From Acidobacteriaceae bacterium (GTDB lineage: Bacteria > Acidobacteriota > Terriglobia > Terriglobales > Acidobacteriaceae): 64,000 bases of DNA. How positions within the stretch are numbered: position 1 is the first letter of the stretch; the number at the start of each line of letters is the position of its first letter. Made by a program: the position numbers and the translations under genes. Shown here one piece after another: positions 48,965-58,858 of the stretch. The stretch spans positions 186,001 to 250,000 of the forward strand of contig JAPWKE010000003.1 of NCBI GenBank assembly GCA_028283655.1. Reading direction: 5' to 3'. The notes under the pieces are model-generated. The model saw only the letters and a program-made list of their open reading frames with translations, did not search any database and was not told the origin of the DNA.

Positions 48965-49470
48965 CTAGAGGACGTGTCAGTGTTCTTCCATTACGGGATA
49001 GTTTGTCTCGGCGAGCGTTGTCCATAGTCTAGTCTCAGCCAGTACGTAGATATCTGCGTACTGGCTGAATGCTAAAAGCATATGGACCCGGGATCATCGG
49101 AAGTGGAGTGGCATTGTACCGATCTACTTCGGTGTAGGAGCTCACCGAGAGACCTAGGCAAATGCGGCCGTTGTGTGGTCTTGGCGCAAGTATGGATGCT
49201 TGTCTGGTTATGGCGATCAGTGCTTCCGCTTGTGTGAAGGTTCGTAAAATAGTGTCATGTCTACGGAGGCTGACGTTCTGGTCGAGGCGTTTGCGGGACT
49301 CAATCGGAACGCTCGTGCAATGCGGATGCTTACAACTTGTGGCCTATTGGTTCGTCCGGCTCATGATCTCTATACGTGGCCAATTATCTATCGGTGTCTT
49401 CGCTGGTGGATTGTATAGAGCACAAGTGAACGGCTTCAAATATGACGGTGCTTCACAAAGGAGAAGATAC
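48965..49470. other. Intergenic region, about 500 bases
   Basis: An open frame runs through it into the next gene but shows no family features and no signal peptide. A perfect 10-bp hairpin (49037-49046 with 49057-49066) lies near the end of the NHL gene and may end its transcript, though no T-run follows. No other feature is visible. Confidence 0.5.
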
Positions 49471-50925
49471 GTGTTATCACGCAGGGATGCTGTAAGGCTT
49501 GGGATTGGAGTTGCTCTAGGAGCACGTACAGGATTCGCTTGGCGGAACAGAGGCGGATTAGCCTCTTCGCTTGGTAACCTTACTGAAGACGAGCGCATGC
49601 GTTGGTGGGAAGAGGCTCGCTTTGGCTTGTTCCTGCACTGGGGACTCTATTCTGTGGCTGCAGGGGATTGGAACGGTAGGCCAGCCAAAGGCGCGGAGCA
49701 CTTCATGCTCTATGAGCGTATTCCGAACAAGGAGTATGCCAAGCTTGCCGCAGGGTTGACTCTCTCGGAGTATGACCCTGAACAGTGGGTTATTGCGGCG
49801 AAGCAAGCGGGCATGAAATACCTCGTGATTACGGCGAAGCATCACGAAGGATTTGCAATGTTTGATTCACCGAGCAATGCTTACAACATTGTGACGTGCT
49901 CTCCCTATGGCAAAGACCCGATGAAGCCTTTGGCGAAAGCGTGCCACAAGCATGGGATGAAGATGTGCTTCTACTACTCACTTGGCAGGGATTGGCAGGA
50001 CCCGGATGTCCCCACGAATTGGCCTGTAAAAGGCGGGCGTAGCAATACCTGGGACTATCCCAACGAAGATGGTAAGGTGTTCTCGAAATATTTCCGGCGC
50101 AAGGTGCTTCCGCAGGTATCGGAGCTTCTGACACAGTATGGCCCGGTTGGCGTGATGTGGTTCGATACGCCGGAGACGATTAGTCGCGATGAAAGCATTG
50201 AGCTGAAGGCATTGATTCGTAAGCTACAGCCGGCCTGCATCATTGATAGTCGAATCGGCAATGACCAGGGCGACTTTACCGTTGCGGAACAGCATCTCGA
50301 CCGCGGTACCCCGTCAGGGCCATGGGAGGCCTGTATGACGATGAGCAAGAACTGGGGGTATAACAAGCACGATCAAAACTATAAGACTCCTGAAGTATTA
50401 GTGCGGGACTTGATCGAGGTTGTGTCTGCGGGAGGGAACCTGTTGTTAGACACGGGGCCAACGGCACAAGGCACTCTGACTCCGAAGGCTCTTGAGGATA
50501 TGAAGAGAATTGGTGCATGGATGGCGGAGAATGGTGAAGCTATTTACGGTACTCACCCGTGGATTGTGCGCACGGAAGAGATAGTAAGCATGAAGCCTGC
50601 AACGTCTGGAGCTGCGATCACAACCTCGTCGGAGGCGGCTGCAAAGGATGCTGTCAACGATGCAACGCCCACGCAGCTTCTATCTGATCTCCGATTTGTG
50701 GCGAAGGGCGAGGATGTATTCGTCTTCGCGCGAAGCTGGCATCAGCCTACCGTGACCGTAAAAACCTTTGCTGCCCATGGGATTGGTGTAAAGAGCGTTG
50801 AGCTGCTTGGTTACAAGAAGCCTGTTCTCTGGATGCAAGAGAAGGATCAGTTGAAGGTTGAGTTACCGAAGGACGCGGCAGCTTCGATTCCGGTGCTAAC
50901 GTTACGTGTGACGCTTCGAAGCTAG
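49471..50925 (+). CDS. GH29 alpha-L-fucosidase (second copy)
   Basis: A 484-residue exported fucosidase, clearly different from the one at 44512. The signal (LSRRDAVRLGIGVALGARTGFA) looks Tat-type. The GH29 barrel has RFGLFLHWGLYSVAAGDWNG, ITAKHHEGFAMFDS, the nucleophile aspartate in VGVMWFDTPE and GNLLLDTGPTAQGTL at the end of the barrel. A C-terminal beta-sandwich follows, without an F5/8-type module. GTG 49471 has aaaggag 6 bases upstream; the open frame upstream is not supported. It is convergent with the GH95/GH20 block. Confidence 0.92.
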   Translation: MLSRRDAVRLGIGVALGARTGFAWRNRGGLASSLGNLTEDERMRWWEEARFGLFLHWGLYSVAAGDWNGRPAKGAEHFMLYERIPNKEYAKLAAGLTLSEYDPEQWVIAAKQAGMKYLVITAKHHEGFAMFDSPSNAYNIVTCSPYGKDPMKPLAKACHKHGMKMCFYYSLGRDWQDPDVPTNWPVKGGRSNTWDYPNEDGKVFSKYFRRKVLPQVSELLTQYGPVGVMWFDTPETISRDESIELKALIRKLQPACIIDSRIGNDQGDFTVAEQHLDRGTPSGPWEACMTMSKNWGYNKHDQNYKTPEVLVRDLIEVVSAGGNLLLDTGPTAQGTLTPKALEDMKRIGAWMAENGEAIYGTHPWIVRTEEIVSMKPATSGAAITTSSEAAAKDAVNDATPTQLLSDLRFVAKGEDVFVFARSWHQPTVTVKTFAAHGIGVKSVELLGYKKPVLWMQEKDQLKVELPKDAAASIPVLTLRVTLRS

Positions 50926-50929
50926 CTGG

Positions 50930-51640
50930 CGTCGAAGCGCAACTAATGCGCGACTCCCTATGTACGGTGAGCTCGAAGACTTCTGCCTGAGAATCGTTGT
51001 GCGTGTTCGCTGATGGCGCCTTTAGTCTGGTTCCCTTCGGAGAGAGGATTTGGACTTTGCCGTCTCGCGACGGGCGGATGGTTGCTGTAGTCGTGCCATC
51101 GCACCAGACGATATCCACAGTAAATCCTCCGCGAGCATGCAGTCCGCGCACCTCTCCTTGCTTTCATGAGGTGGGTAAGGCGAAGTTCGTTTCCGTGGCT
51201 TTGCAGGAGCCTCTCGGTGATCGCGGCTGTCGTTTCGAAGTTTGCATCGATCTGGAAGATGCCCTTATCACCGGGCCCCTGTGCGCTCAGCAGCTTGCTT
51301 TGGCTGTCGTGCTTTAAGGAAGCCGAAGATGGATTGAAGGGCGGCGTCTCCGTCGTGGAGTCGAGCTTAAAAGCACGTCACCCATGAGCGGCTCCAACCG
51401 GTATAAGCATCGGTGTATCTGGCTGAGTGGCGAAATCACTGTATCCCGCTGTCGGCGTGATAATCACCGTGACGGCGCTCGCTGCATCGATTCGGAGACT
51501 GGCGTTCTCTATAGAGCCTTGAGCTGTTTCTGTTCCTCCGTCGAGCGAGACCCGGATACGCACCGCGAAGTACATTCCTTTGAAGGGACGTAGCTGCGGA
51601 GATCGAGGTTGATATAAAGCTTCGACGGTTGAATATTCAG
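50930..51640 (-). pseudogene. GH95 alpha-L-fucosidase remnant (frameshifted, 5' missing)
   Basis: Three minus-strand pieces match successive parts of a GH95 enzyme. The first is LRPFKGMYFAVRIRVSLDGG, then SLRIDAASAVTVIITPTAGY (51400-51640), from the N-terminal sandwich. The second is GIFQIDANFETTAAITERLL (51170-51300), the conserved Q-I-D-x-N-F segment of the catalytic barrel. The third is RGLHARGGFTVDIVWCDG (about 51090-51150), the C-terminal sandwich. They lie in different frames, and most of the barrel is absent between the first and second. The gene was in the same orientation as the GH20 gene upstream. Confidence 0.8.
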
Positions 51641-51733
51641 AATTATCCTAATTTTTTTTTAGCTGCTACACAGCCGGCTAGATAACGCAGCCGTTAGAAG
51701 GAAAGTCAGCCGTAGGAAATCGGCGCGAGATCG

Positions 51734-53788
51734 TTAGTTTGCCTGAATGGAGATACTTCGGACGAGTACTTTGATTGGCTCGGTAATGGCAAGGATCATT
51801 GTGGCGTGTGGCTTCTCGTCATCGGTCAGTGAACGGAGCGAAGTATCTTGCCATGCTGGCGTGCCTTTGCGATTAATCTCCATAAGATTCAGCGCAGAGA
51901 GGCCGATCTTCGCAGCGTCTGTAAGTGCAGCTGATGCAGATGCTAAATCGCTTGTGAGTGCGGATTGAGAAAGCGTAGGTTCAAGCATCGCGCCGTTTTG
52001 CTTCCATACCGTCAGGAGCTCTCTCGCTCGCTTCAGATCTTCTGGGGATGCATTCCTCTTTGAGATTTGATTGCAAAGCGAGGTGAACTCCCGAGCGAGC
52101 ATGCTTTCAGGAGGGATTGCGTCAACCATGTGATTTAGCGGTATGAAGGAATTATAGCTACCAAGGTAGGCTCGTCCATGCTGCTTCGGCGGTTCTTCAA
52201 CATCGGCCAGCGTCTTCAGAAGGGGCATGTTCTTTCCGTTGGATAGCCGTTGAAGCATTCGCATATAGGTCTTATGCGGGCTAAGGCCGTAGGCTTCGAG
52301 TATGGGCGACTCCTGATCCATGCGGCGGTACAAATCATTGACGTCCTGTGTTGCTTCGCGAGGAGACCATAGGCGTTCGGCAACAGCTTCTACTCTTGGC
52401 CAGATGCGGCTCTCGACGTTCTCTTCGGAAACATATTCGGTCCACATCGCTGCTTCGCCGCCAAGGATGTTGGACTGCTGCTCCTGCGTGAGTTGAAGTG
52501 CTTCCTTTGGTAGCGGATCGATAGCATAGTGATCCGCTGCTGGCAGATTGAGATCGAGATAATAACCCTTCGAGAGGATGACCTTGTGGCCACTGCGTGC
52601 GGCTTCAAGGAGCTGCTTCGGCCCATGCCACGATTGAATGACCACGTCCTTCGCTGTTTCAGGTTGAAGGATCTCTTCCCACCCGAGCGGAATCTTGCCG
52701 TGCTTCGCAACGATTTTCTGCACTCTCAAAGAGAAGTAGGCTTGCATGCCTTTGTCATTTACTATGCCGTGCTGCTGCATATAGCGCATGATGCGTGGGT
52801 TTGTCTTCCACTCCTTCCCATTGCACTCGTCGCCACCGATGTGAAGATAGGCATCAGGGAAGATCTCGGTAATCTGGGTGATGATCTTGTCGATGAAGCG
52901 ATAGGTCTCTTCACGCGTAGGATCGAGCGCGGGGTTGAAGACGCCCCACGTTCTTTCGATGGAGTATGGCCCTGACCCGCTGCCAAACTCGGGATAAGCT
53001 GCCAGCATCGCGCTGACGTGTCCTGGCATGTCGATCTCGGGCACGACTCGTATGCCACGATCATGCGCGTAGGCAATGACCTCGAGCATCTGCTCCCGCG
53101 TGTAGAAAAGTCCATCGGAACCATCTGCTGTGAGCTTGGGGAGCGAGTGGAGTTCGGCACGGAAGCCTTGGTCGTCGGAGAGATGCCAATGGAAGACATT
53201 GAGCTTCACGGCCTCCATACCATCGAGTGTGCGCTCTATTAGAGAGACTGGCATGAAGTGACGACTGCAATCGAGCATGAGGCCGCGCCAAGGGAATCTT
53301 GGCTGGTCGTCTATCGTGATCACAGGGATATAAAAGCCTGCGGGGCCAGACGTGACGAGTTGGGTCAGTGTCTGCAGCCCATGCATTGCACCGAGCGGAG
53401 TTTTTGCGATAAGCTTTGCGCCCTGCTCCGTAACGACTAGCTGGTAAGACTCGTCTTCACGTGCTTGCTGAATCTGCTCGCTCGCTGCATTCACCTGTAT
53501 GAGGAGAGTTGGGTGTGTATTGGCAGGATTCCATACAGTGATCCCGGTTCGGTGGGAGAGTGCGTTGCGAAAGCGTTAAAGGGCTCTCTGAAGCCGCGGT
53601 TCGGTGTAGCCGCCGAACTGAACAGAGAAGCTTGCATCGAGGCTGAGCGCATGCGTTCCTTCGACGACTTGCGCAGGCAACGGTAAGAGCGAGATGCGAT
53701 TTTGTGCGTGACAACTCGCGGCGCATGCAACAAAGAAAAGAGACGTAGTGGCTCGTTTAATCAGTCTTACAGCGGAGCGGCTTTTCAC
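51734..53788 (-). pseudogene. GH20 beta-N-acetylhexosaminidase with one in-frame stop
   Basis: The frame from GTG 53788 to the stop at 51734 is continuous except for a single TAA at 53576-53578 (codon 71). The N-terminal part has a signal peptide (SLFFVACAASCHAQ) and NRISLLPLPAQVVEGTHALS, the usual GH20b-domain start. After the stop the frame goes on with NALSHRTGITVWNPANTH, then PRFPWRGLMLDCSRHFMP, LNVFHWHLSDDQGF and the catalytic Asp-Glu pair in YLHIGGDECNGKEW. A GTG at 53494 could restart translation but would lose the signal peptide and part of the N-terminal domain. It may be a recent nonsense mutation or a base-call error. Confidence 0.85.
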
Positions 53789-53840
53789 AAATCGTCCTCG
53801 ATCTTATATTGTGCGAAATCGTCTAGATCGTTGCCAGAGA

Positions 53841-55286
53841 TCAACTCAAGCGAAAGAGGCTTGCGCTGGTTGGCTGCGCGATGAGCTGATGCGTGCGTTC
53901 TTGCGCTTCCCATTCGGGAGCACGTCGCGCTTCGTTGAGCGGCTGCATGCCGATCGATACCTCGCCCGTGGAATGCAGCGAAGGAGCGTTCAGGGTGAGT
54001 CGTTCAATGCTGCGCATCGCGTGTTCAAGTTCGAGCGTCGCAGGCTCGTTTCCCTTGTTGATGACAAGGATGCGGTTGGGGTTGCGGAACGCGTAGACCG
54101 TAGTATTACTGTCGATCGTCTGCGTTTGGAGCGAGACGATCTCGCTACCTAGAAGCTCTTTAAAGAGCAGCAGCCCGCCATAAAGAGGGCGCGGTTCGAA
54201 TGACTTGCCAGAGCCGCCTGCGATAGGCGTGTAGATGCTGGTTGCGCCTCCATGGAAGTACACGCCGCGCTCACCTGATTGAGCCAGCTCGAGCAGATAC
54301 TCAAGGCTCCAGAAGGCAGAGCCGAAGACGTCGCTCACTCCGGCTTTGCCCCCGCTATAGCAGGAGTTTGTTTCTGCCATGCAGTATGGAATGCGCGATT
54401 GTTCTGCAATGCGTTTAATGCGCTGAACGCGCGAAGCGAACTCGTGATCAGGGGTGAGCAGGCGCCGCAGCGTCATGGATGGATCCGTGGGCGGGCCTTC
54501 TGCATAGTGGTGGCCGGTAAGAAGCTCCACGCCTTCTGGAGCTTGCGACGCGAAGGCCTCTACCCAGTCGAGATCTTCGGCAATGTCCGGTCCTGCAAAA
54601 CGAGCCTTTGGAAGAGCTGTTAGTACAACTCGATGCAGTACCGACCACTCACGGAAGTAGTCCTGAAAGCCATATCCTTCAGGCCGCAGACCATTCATCA
54701 CATAATGATCCGGTTCGTTTCCGATCTGGAAAGCTATCAGGCGATCGCCAAGCGTGGCACTGACAAAGCTCGCCTCTGTCGCTGTTCGCTCAGGTGTGCC
54801 GTTCACGAGATTGAGTCCGTAGAGACAGCGCCAGCCTGTGGCATCTAGAAACGCTTTCAGATTGCGAATAGCAAGCGGCGTAATGGTCGAGGGTGAAATC
54901 TTACGCTTGCTATTGGTGTCCGCTCCTACTGCCTGGTGAAGAAGCGAGGGAGCACCGATGACACTGGGGTCGTTGCTCCAGCGCGTGTATTCGCTCAAGT
55001 TGCCACCGAGGCGTAGGACTCCATGCGGAGAGAGCTGACGGAAGAGCTGAATCAGTTCAGTATTTTCTTTGCAAAAAAAATAAGGGGCTCCGAGTTGAGC
55101 CGATTCATAGCTAAGCCCCAGCAGGTCTTCCGGAATCTTAGCGAGGACATTCTGCCAATCTGGCTGCACCGTAAACTTTGATTTACTGGCGGTATCGTTG
55201 ACAGCAGCTGCATGAGTTGCAAGTGTGGGGAGCAGGGAGAAAGCGGCGAGTTGTGATGAAAATTGTCTGCGAGTAATTAATGGCAT
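53841..55286 (-). CDS. GH79 family beta-glucuronidase-like hydrolase
   Basis: A 481-residue exported glycosidase, expected to remove beta-D-glucuronic acid (or methyl-glucuronic acid) from glycans. The N-terminus (LITRRQFSSQLAAFSLLPTL) is a Tat-type signal. The clan-A barrel has LRLGGNLSEYTRW, the acid/base glutamate in FQIGNEPDHY and the nucleophile glutamate in CMAETNSCYSGGK. A C-terminal beta domain (ILVINKGNEPATLELE) follows, as in the characterised Acidobacterium capsulatum enzyme. It starts 46 bases after the VWFA-type gene and ends 52 bases before the GH20 gene, so the three form a minus-strand operon. Confidence 0.87.
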   Translation of the reverse strand: MPLITRRQFSSQLAAFSLLPTLATHAAAVNDTASKSKFTVQPDWQNVLAKIPEDLLGLSYESAQLGAPYFFCKENTELIQLFRQLSPHGVLRLGGNLSEYTRWSNDPSVIGAPSLLHQAVGADTNSKRKISPSTITPLAIRNLKAFLDATGWRCLYGLNLVNGTPERTATEASFVSATLGDRLIAFQIGNEPDHYVMNGLRPEGYGFQDYFREWSVLHRVVLTALPKARFAGPDIAEDLDWVEAFASQAPEGVELLTGHHYAEGPPTDPSMTLRRLLTPDHEFASRVQRIKRIAEQSRIPYCMAETNSCYSGGKAGVSDVFGSAFWSLEYLLELAQSGERGVYFHGGATSIYTPIAGGSGKSFEPRPLYGGLLLFKELLGSEIVSLQTQTIDSNTTVYAFRNPNRILVINKGNEPATLELEHAMRSIERLTLNAPSLHSTGEVSIGMQPLNEARRAPEWEAQERTHQLIAQPTSASLFRLS

Positions 55287-55332
55287 TCGGAAATTTGGCG
55301 CTAGCTGGTTGGGGAGAAATGAGCTTGTCGAG

Positions 55333-56985
55333 CTACGGAAGGTTCAGATCCGCCGTGCCAATCTTGGAAGAGTTCATATCTCGTACAACGAAACGAAGCC
55401 TCGCAGAATTAGGCGATGCTTTGAACTGTAGATCGTAAATAACCTCTGCGGCGCTGGCTGGCATTGGAGGCGTCGCGGTGGTCTTATGGACTTCGAGATA
55501 ATCTCTGCCTGTGACTTTTCCTTGAGGGGAAAAGCTAACGACAAATAATGCAGTGTCCGCTTCAAACGCATCGCCGTCACGAGGTTTCCACTCAAGATCT
55601 GAGGCTTTTACGCGTAGGTGATAGTTGCTCCTGTCGGCCGTCGTCGGCTTTTCTATAGCGATAGCGGTATACGCCAGTCGATTGGATGCAGCATCAATGA
55701 GGTCACTTAGGCTGATCTTCTCTTCAGTCGATGCGATCTGCTGCCGCGTTGGATTTAGCTTCACAGGAGCCACAGCTTCGGGCGGATAGTATCCCTGCCT
55801 TGTTTGCACGCTCAATCCAGGGCGATGAACTTGTACGCGAATGTGACGATACTGGGCTGCCGTGGTGCTATCTGTGTTGGGTACATAGCTGAGCGTGTAG
55901 TAGTGCGTGCCCTCGTCCAGCGACTTGGTAATCTGCCCATCTATATTGTTTCGATTGAAAAGGAAAGCACCTCCCGTCAATGGAGCAAGACTGGCAAAGG
56001 TAAATTCACTTTGGTCTGGCGCTGCGTCTGCGCCTGAAGAGAGTGATGCACTAGCTGCGACAGAGGGATCATTAGCGCTGAGGGAATCATCGCTCTGAGC
56101 GGTAGGATTCGCGATACCTCCTCCTTGCAGCCCTGCTGGGTCGATGACAAATAATGCGGCATGCGCGCGCAGCAGAAGGTTGATCGTCATGTGAAGCGAT
56201 GTCTCGAAAGACTCGAGGATGGGTTCGGCAACGGTGCCGCCTACGGGATCAATCGTGGGGAAGCCTTTGCCAATCCAGACGATGTTCTTGCGTCCTGGAG
56301 TACCTATCTGCGACTTCGCGATTTGCTCTAGTGCACCGAGCGCCATAATGATGCGTTTGCCATCTCCCGCACCCAGGCCGCTGATCTTTGGGTTGACCGG
56401 CTTATACTTTTGCAGCGCAGCCAGCAGTGCGGCGCGATCCTGCGTGAAATCTTTCAAGACTAGAAAACGGTCGGAGCGTACGACGAGGATCTCGGTCGGC
56501 TGTGACAGAACTCCCTGTTGTTGCCTAAGGTAACGCTCTATGCATTCGCGGGAATACGCCATATCCTCAAACTTCGTGAGCATCTCGTCGAGCACGAGAA
56601 TTGCGACGGGTGCGTTTCCAATCTTCTTCAGATCTGCAGAAGATTGCACGATAGAGCTGTCGGGCATGGGCAACAGAGCATGGTCTTGCACAGATTCAAA
56701 GTGCTTGATGATTTGTGGCTGCTTATCCTCAAGAACGGTGAAGTCATGCTTTGTGAGTCCGGAAACGATATTACCTTTGTTGTCCGTGACCACGATATCC
56801 AGAGACACGATGCGCGAATAGACGTGAAGTGTTTCCGGGGTATTGGTTGACTGTGCATGGAGGCGGTCGGCAGCAAGGGCACCGATGAGCGCGAGGGTGA
56901 GCAGGCTGGTGCGTCGCAGCGAAGGCAAGTGTACTGCGTATGGTTTCCGGCGCAGATTCGTGGTGCAACGTGCTGTTCGCATCAT
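55333..56985 (-). CDS. VWFA-related secreted protein
   Basis: A 550-residue exported protein of the acidobacterial VWFA-related type. After a signal segment (SLLTLALIGALAADRLHAQ) an N-terminal domain has VVTDNKGNIVSGLTKHDFTVLEDKQPQ, the family hallmark. The VWA-like domain has VAILVLDEMLTKFEDM and GRKNIVWIGKGFPTIDP. The C-terminal sandwich includes HYYTLSYVPNTDSTTAAQYR. The ATG at 56985 (or 56982) is next to aggacg; the longer frame was trimmed. It heads the GH79-GH20 operon; why such proteins lie with glycosidase genes is not known. Confidence 0.83.
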   Translation of the reverse strand: MMRTARCTTNLRRKPYAVHLPSLRRTSLLTLALIGALAADRLHAQSTNTPETLHVYSRIVSLDIVVTDNKGNIVSGLTKHDFTVLEDKQPQIIKHFESVQDHALLPMPDSSIVQSSADLKKIGNAPVAILVLDEMLTKFEDMAYSRECIERYLRQQQGVLSQPTEILVVRSDRFLVLKDFTQDRAALLAALQKYKPVNPKISGLGAGDGKRIIMALGALEQIAKSQIGTPGRKNIVWIGKGFPTIDPVGGTVAEPILESFETSLHMTINLLLRAHAALFVIDPAGLQGGGIANPTAQSDDSLSANDPSVAASASLSSGADAAPDQSEFTFASLAPLTGGAFLFNRNNIDGQITKSLDEGTHYYTLSYVPNTDSTTAAQYRHIRVQVHRPGLSVQTRQGYYPPEAVAPVKLNPTRQQIASTEEKISLSDLIDAASNRLAYTAIAIEKPTTADRSNYHLRVKASDLEWKPRDGDAFEADTALFVVSFSPQGKVTGRDYLEVHKTTATPPMPASAAEVIYDLQFKASPNSARLRFVVRDMNSSKIGTADLNLP

Positions 56986-57423
56986 CGTCCTAGATACATC
57001 AGCCAGCCTGAAAAAGCCAAAATGTTTGATATCGCAAGCGCTCGCATCTTCAGCCACATCGACTGCGGAGGGTGATTTTGATGAGCCACTACCTCGTTGC
57101 TCATTCGTTCAGAAACCCTATCGGACAGAGCATTGTTTTCTCTAGGTTTCAGTTGATTTGCTGACGGACTTATTTTCAATCTGCCATTCGTCAGGGTGAG
57201 CTTATGCAGGCTACGGCGTGGTGGGTGCATTTTATGCGCTATTGAAATCTTTCACCTTAATGCCGCTTTGCCGATAGCACCGATGGTTGCAACAGAGGAT
57301 GATTTGGGGGGCATAATATATCCAAAGTTAGGTAGATCGGAGGATGTGCACCACGTATGCTTGACTGCCAAGAGGCCATCTGACGCACGCTGTCAGTGAC
57401 TCTTCTTTGGGAGGTGTTGCTCT
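56986..57423. other. Divergent intergenic region, about 440 bases
   Basis: The region lies between the VWFA-type gene (minus) and the AraC-type regulator gene (plus) and contains no ORF with support. It is the natural place for operator sites of that regulator; I see no clear repeat that could serve as one. Confidence 0.4.
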
Positions 57424-58422
57424 ATGCCCAGATCGGATGCTTCCGCACGAGTCCCTCTTATACGCAGGACAATAGCAACGGATGCAGACGATCATGCCGC
57501 CAGCTTAACGGAGTGGAAACAGTCATACGATCAGATATCTCGCGGACCGTTTTGCGGAGTGCTGCGTGAGCTTTGGATGGACAAGCAGCTTCAGGTCTTT
57601 GAAGAGACAACCAGCCATGAGTTGCGGCAAAGTTGTGAAGTGTGGGATGGGGCTTACTGGTTCGGTATACCTGTAGGCAATGCCTCGATGGGAAGAATCG
57701 GCTCGTGTGCCATCGAAGAGAATATGGTAGCTGTGCGACCGGGTGGTGTGCCGTTTCAACTACATACACCCTCGTCATTTCGCATCTTTGGCATCGTGGT
57801 CGATCGCAACTTGCTTCAGCGCTACATCGCCGACACCGAAGGCATTGAACTGGATACTGATTTGCTTCACCGCGAGACGCTGAACGCGGGAACCGCCGCC
57901 AACTTGTTGCTCAAGCAAGAGCTGCTGCAGATCTTTGAAGCGCCGGCGTTGTTGCTCTCACATGAGCATGCACGTCAGGAACTGCGGGGTCGATTGCTAC
58001 ATGCGTTTGCGATGCAGTGTCTGACGCAGGCGGATGTGCCGAAGCCATCACTGACCTATGTCGGCCGTCATCGTTTAGTACAGAGAACTCGAGACTATGC
58101 CGCCGCTGCCGCTGGCACTCCTATATGCATTCAGGAAATCTGCCGTGCATTGCATGTCAGTCGCAGAACGCTGCAGTATGCCTTTGAAGAAGTTTGCGAT
58201 ATTAGCCCTGCTGCCTATCTTCGTATCCTTCGATTGAACTGTGCACGTCGAGCTCTGCGTGATCGGACGAGCGCGTTTAATGATGTTCGAGGCATCGCTG
58301 CGCAGTCTGGATTCTGGCATCCCAGCCAGTTCGCCACTGATTATCGGCGCTTCTTCGGTGAAAAACCTTCGGACACGTTGCGTCGCCGGACGGCTCCGTT
58401 TGGCATTGCAGAATCTCGATAA
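57424..58422 (+). CDS. AraC family transcriptional regulator
   Basis: A 332-residue regulator. The N-terminal about 200 residues form an EutR/CdhR-like region (GVLRELWMDKQLQVFEETTS, IGSCAIEENMVAVRPGGVPF); its ligand is unknown. The C-terminal double helix-turn-helix has IQEICRALHVSRRTLQYAFEE and VRGIAAQSGFWHPSQFATDYRRFFGEKPSDTL in parts, with the G-F-x-x-x-x-x-F-x-x-x-Y/F-R-R-x-F-G-x-x-P end. ggagg lies 11 bases upstream of ATG. It faces away from the glycosidase operon across a 440-base gap and is the likely local regulator. Confidence 0.9.
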   Translation: MPRSDASARVPLIRRTIATDADDHAASLTEWKQSYDQISRGPFCGVLRELWMDKQLQVFEETTSHELRQSCEVWDGAYWFGIPVGNASMGRIGSCAIEENMVAVRPGGVPFQLHTPSSFRIFGIVVDRNLLQRYIADTEGIELDTDLLHRETLNAGTAANLLLKQELLQIFEAPALLLSHEHARQELRGRLLHAFAMQCLTQADVPKPSLTYVGRHRLVQRTRDYAAAAAGTPICIQEICRALHVSRRTLQYAFEEVCDISPAAYLRILRLNCARRALRDRTSAFNDVRGIAAQSGFWHPSQFATDYRRFFGEKPSDTLRRRTAPFGIAESR

Positions 58423-58476
58423 AACCTTCCCACAGACTGATTATTCTTGAAGAGTTTGTCGCTGCGTATTAGGTGA

Positions 58477-58773
58477 AAGAAGGTGCCGCTGGCCGTTGTG
58501 TTGAAGAATTATGGTGCGGCATCTGATACGGTCACTGTTGCTAAACGCTATGGCGGTCAGCAGAATAGCTATGAAATCGCTGCTGCAGGATCCACAAAGG
58601 TTGAGTGGCCTGTAGACGAACGTCACGGTTGGCATGATCTGCTCGTGCGTCTCGCAGGTAGCGGTAATGCCGACTACTTGCGTCATTTTGCGGGCTATGT
58701 TGAGATAGGCAAAGATAGCTTCAGCGGCCCTGCAATCTATGTAGAGCATTCGGAAGTCGCAAAAAGCTCTTAG
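58477..58773 (+). pseudogene. Phospholipase C C-terminal fragment
   Basis: The frame gives VVLKNYGAASDTVTVAKRYG, ENIAAAGSTKVEWPVDERHG-type sequence (here EIAAAGSTKVEWPVDERHG) and WHDLLVRLAGSGNADYLRHF then AGYVEIGKDSFSGPA. This is the C-terminal beta domain (DUF756) of bacterial phosphocholine-type phospholipase C. The frame is closed just upstream by TGA at 58474 and no catalytic domain precedes it. It begins 55 bases after the AraC-type gene; the rest of the gene was probably deleted. Confidence 0.72.
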
Positions 58774-58813
58774 CCGTTGTCGCAACAGAGATGATTGGTC
58801 TTTGGTGAAAAGG

Positions 58814-58858
58814 AAGGAGAGCTTTCGAGGGATTTCGAAAGCTCTCCTTGTTTCTTTT
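58814..58858. terminator. Bidirectional terminator
   Basis: A 15-bp perfect stem (58814-58828 with 58835-58849) with a 6-base loop is followed by ttgtttctttt on the plus strand. It separates the phospholipase remnant from the convergent lipoprotein gene. Confidence 0.92.

Noticed and set aside
49162-49470. 103-codon extension of the second GH29 gene
   Set aside because: It precedes a Tat-like signal and an aaaggag site at 49458-49464; the extension shows no domain.
57424-58422. Ethanolamine-utilisation regulator EutR
   Set aside because: The N-terminal region is only distantly similar and no ethanolamine genes are nearby, so only the AraC family call is kept.
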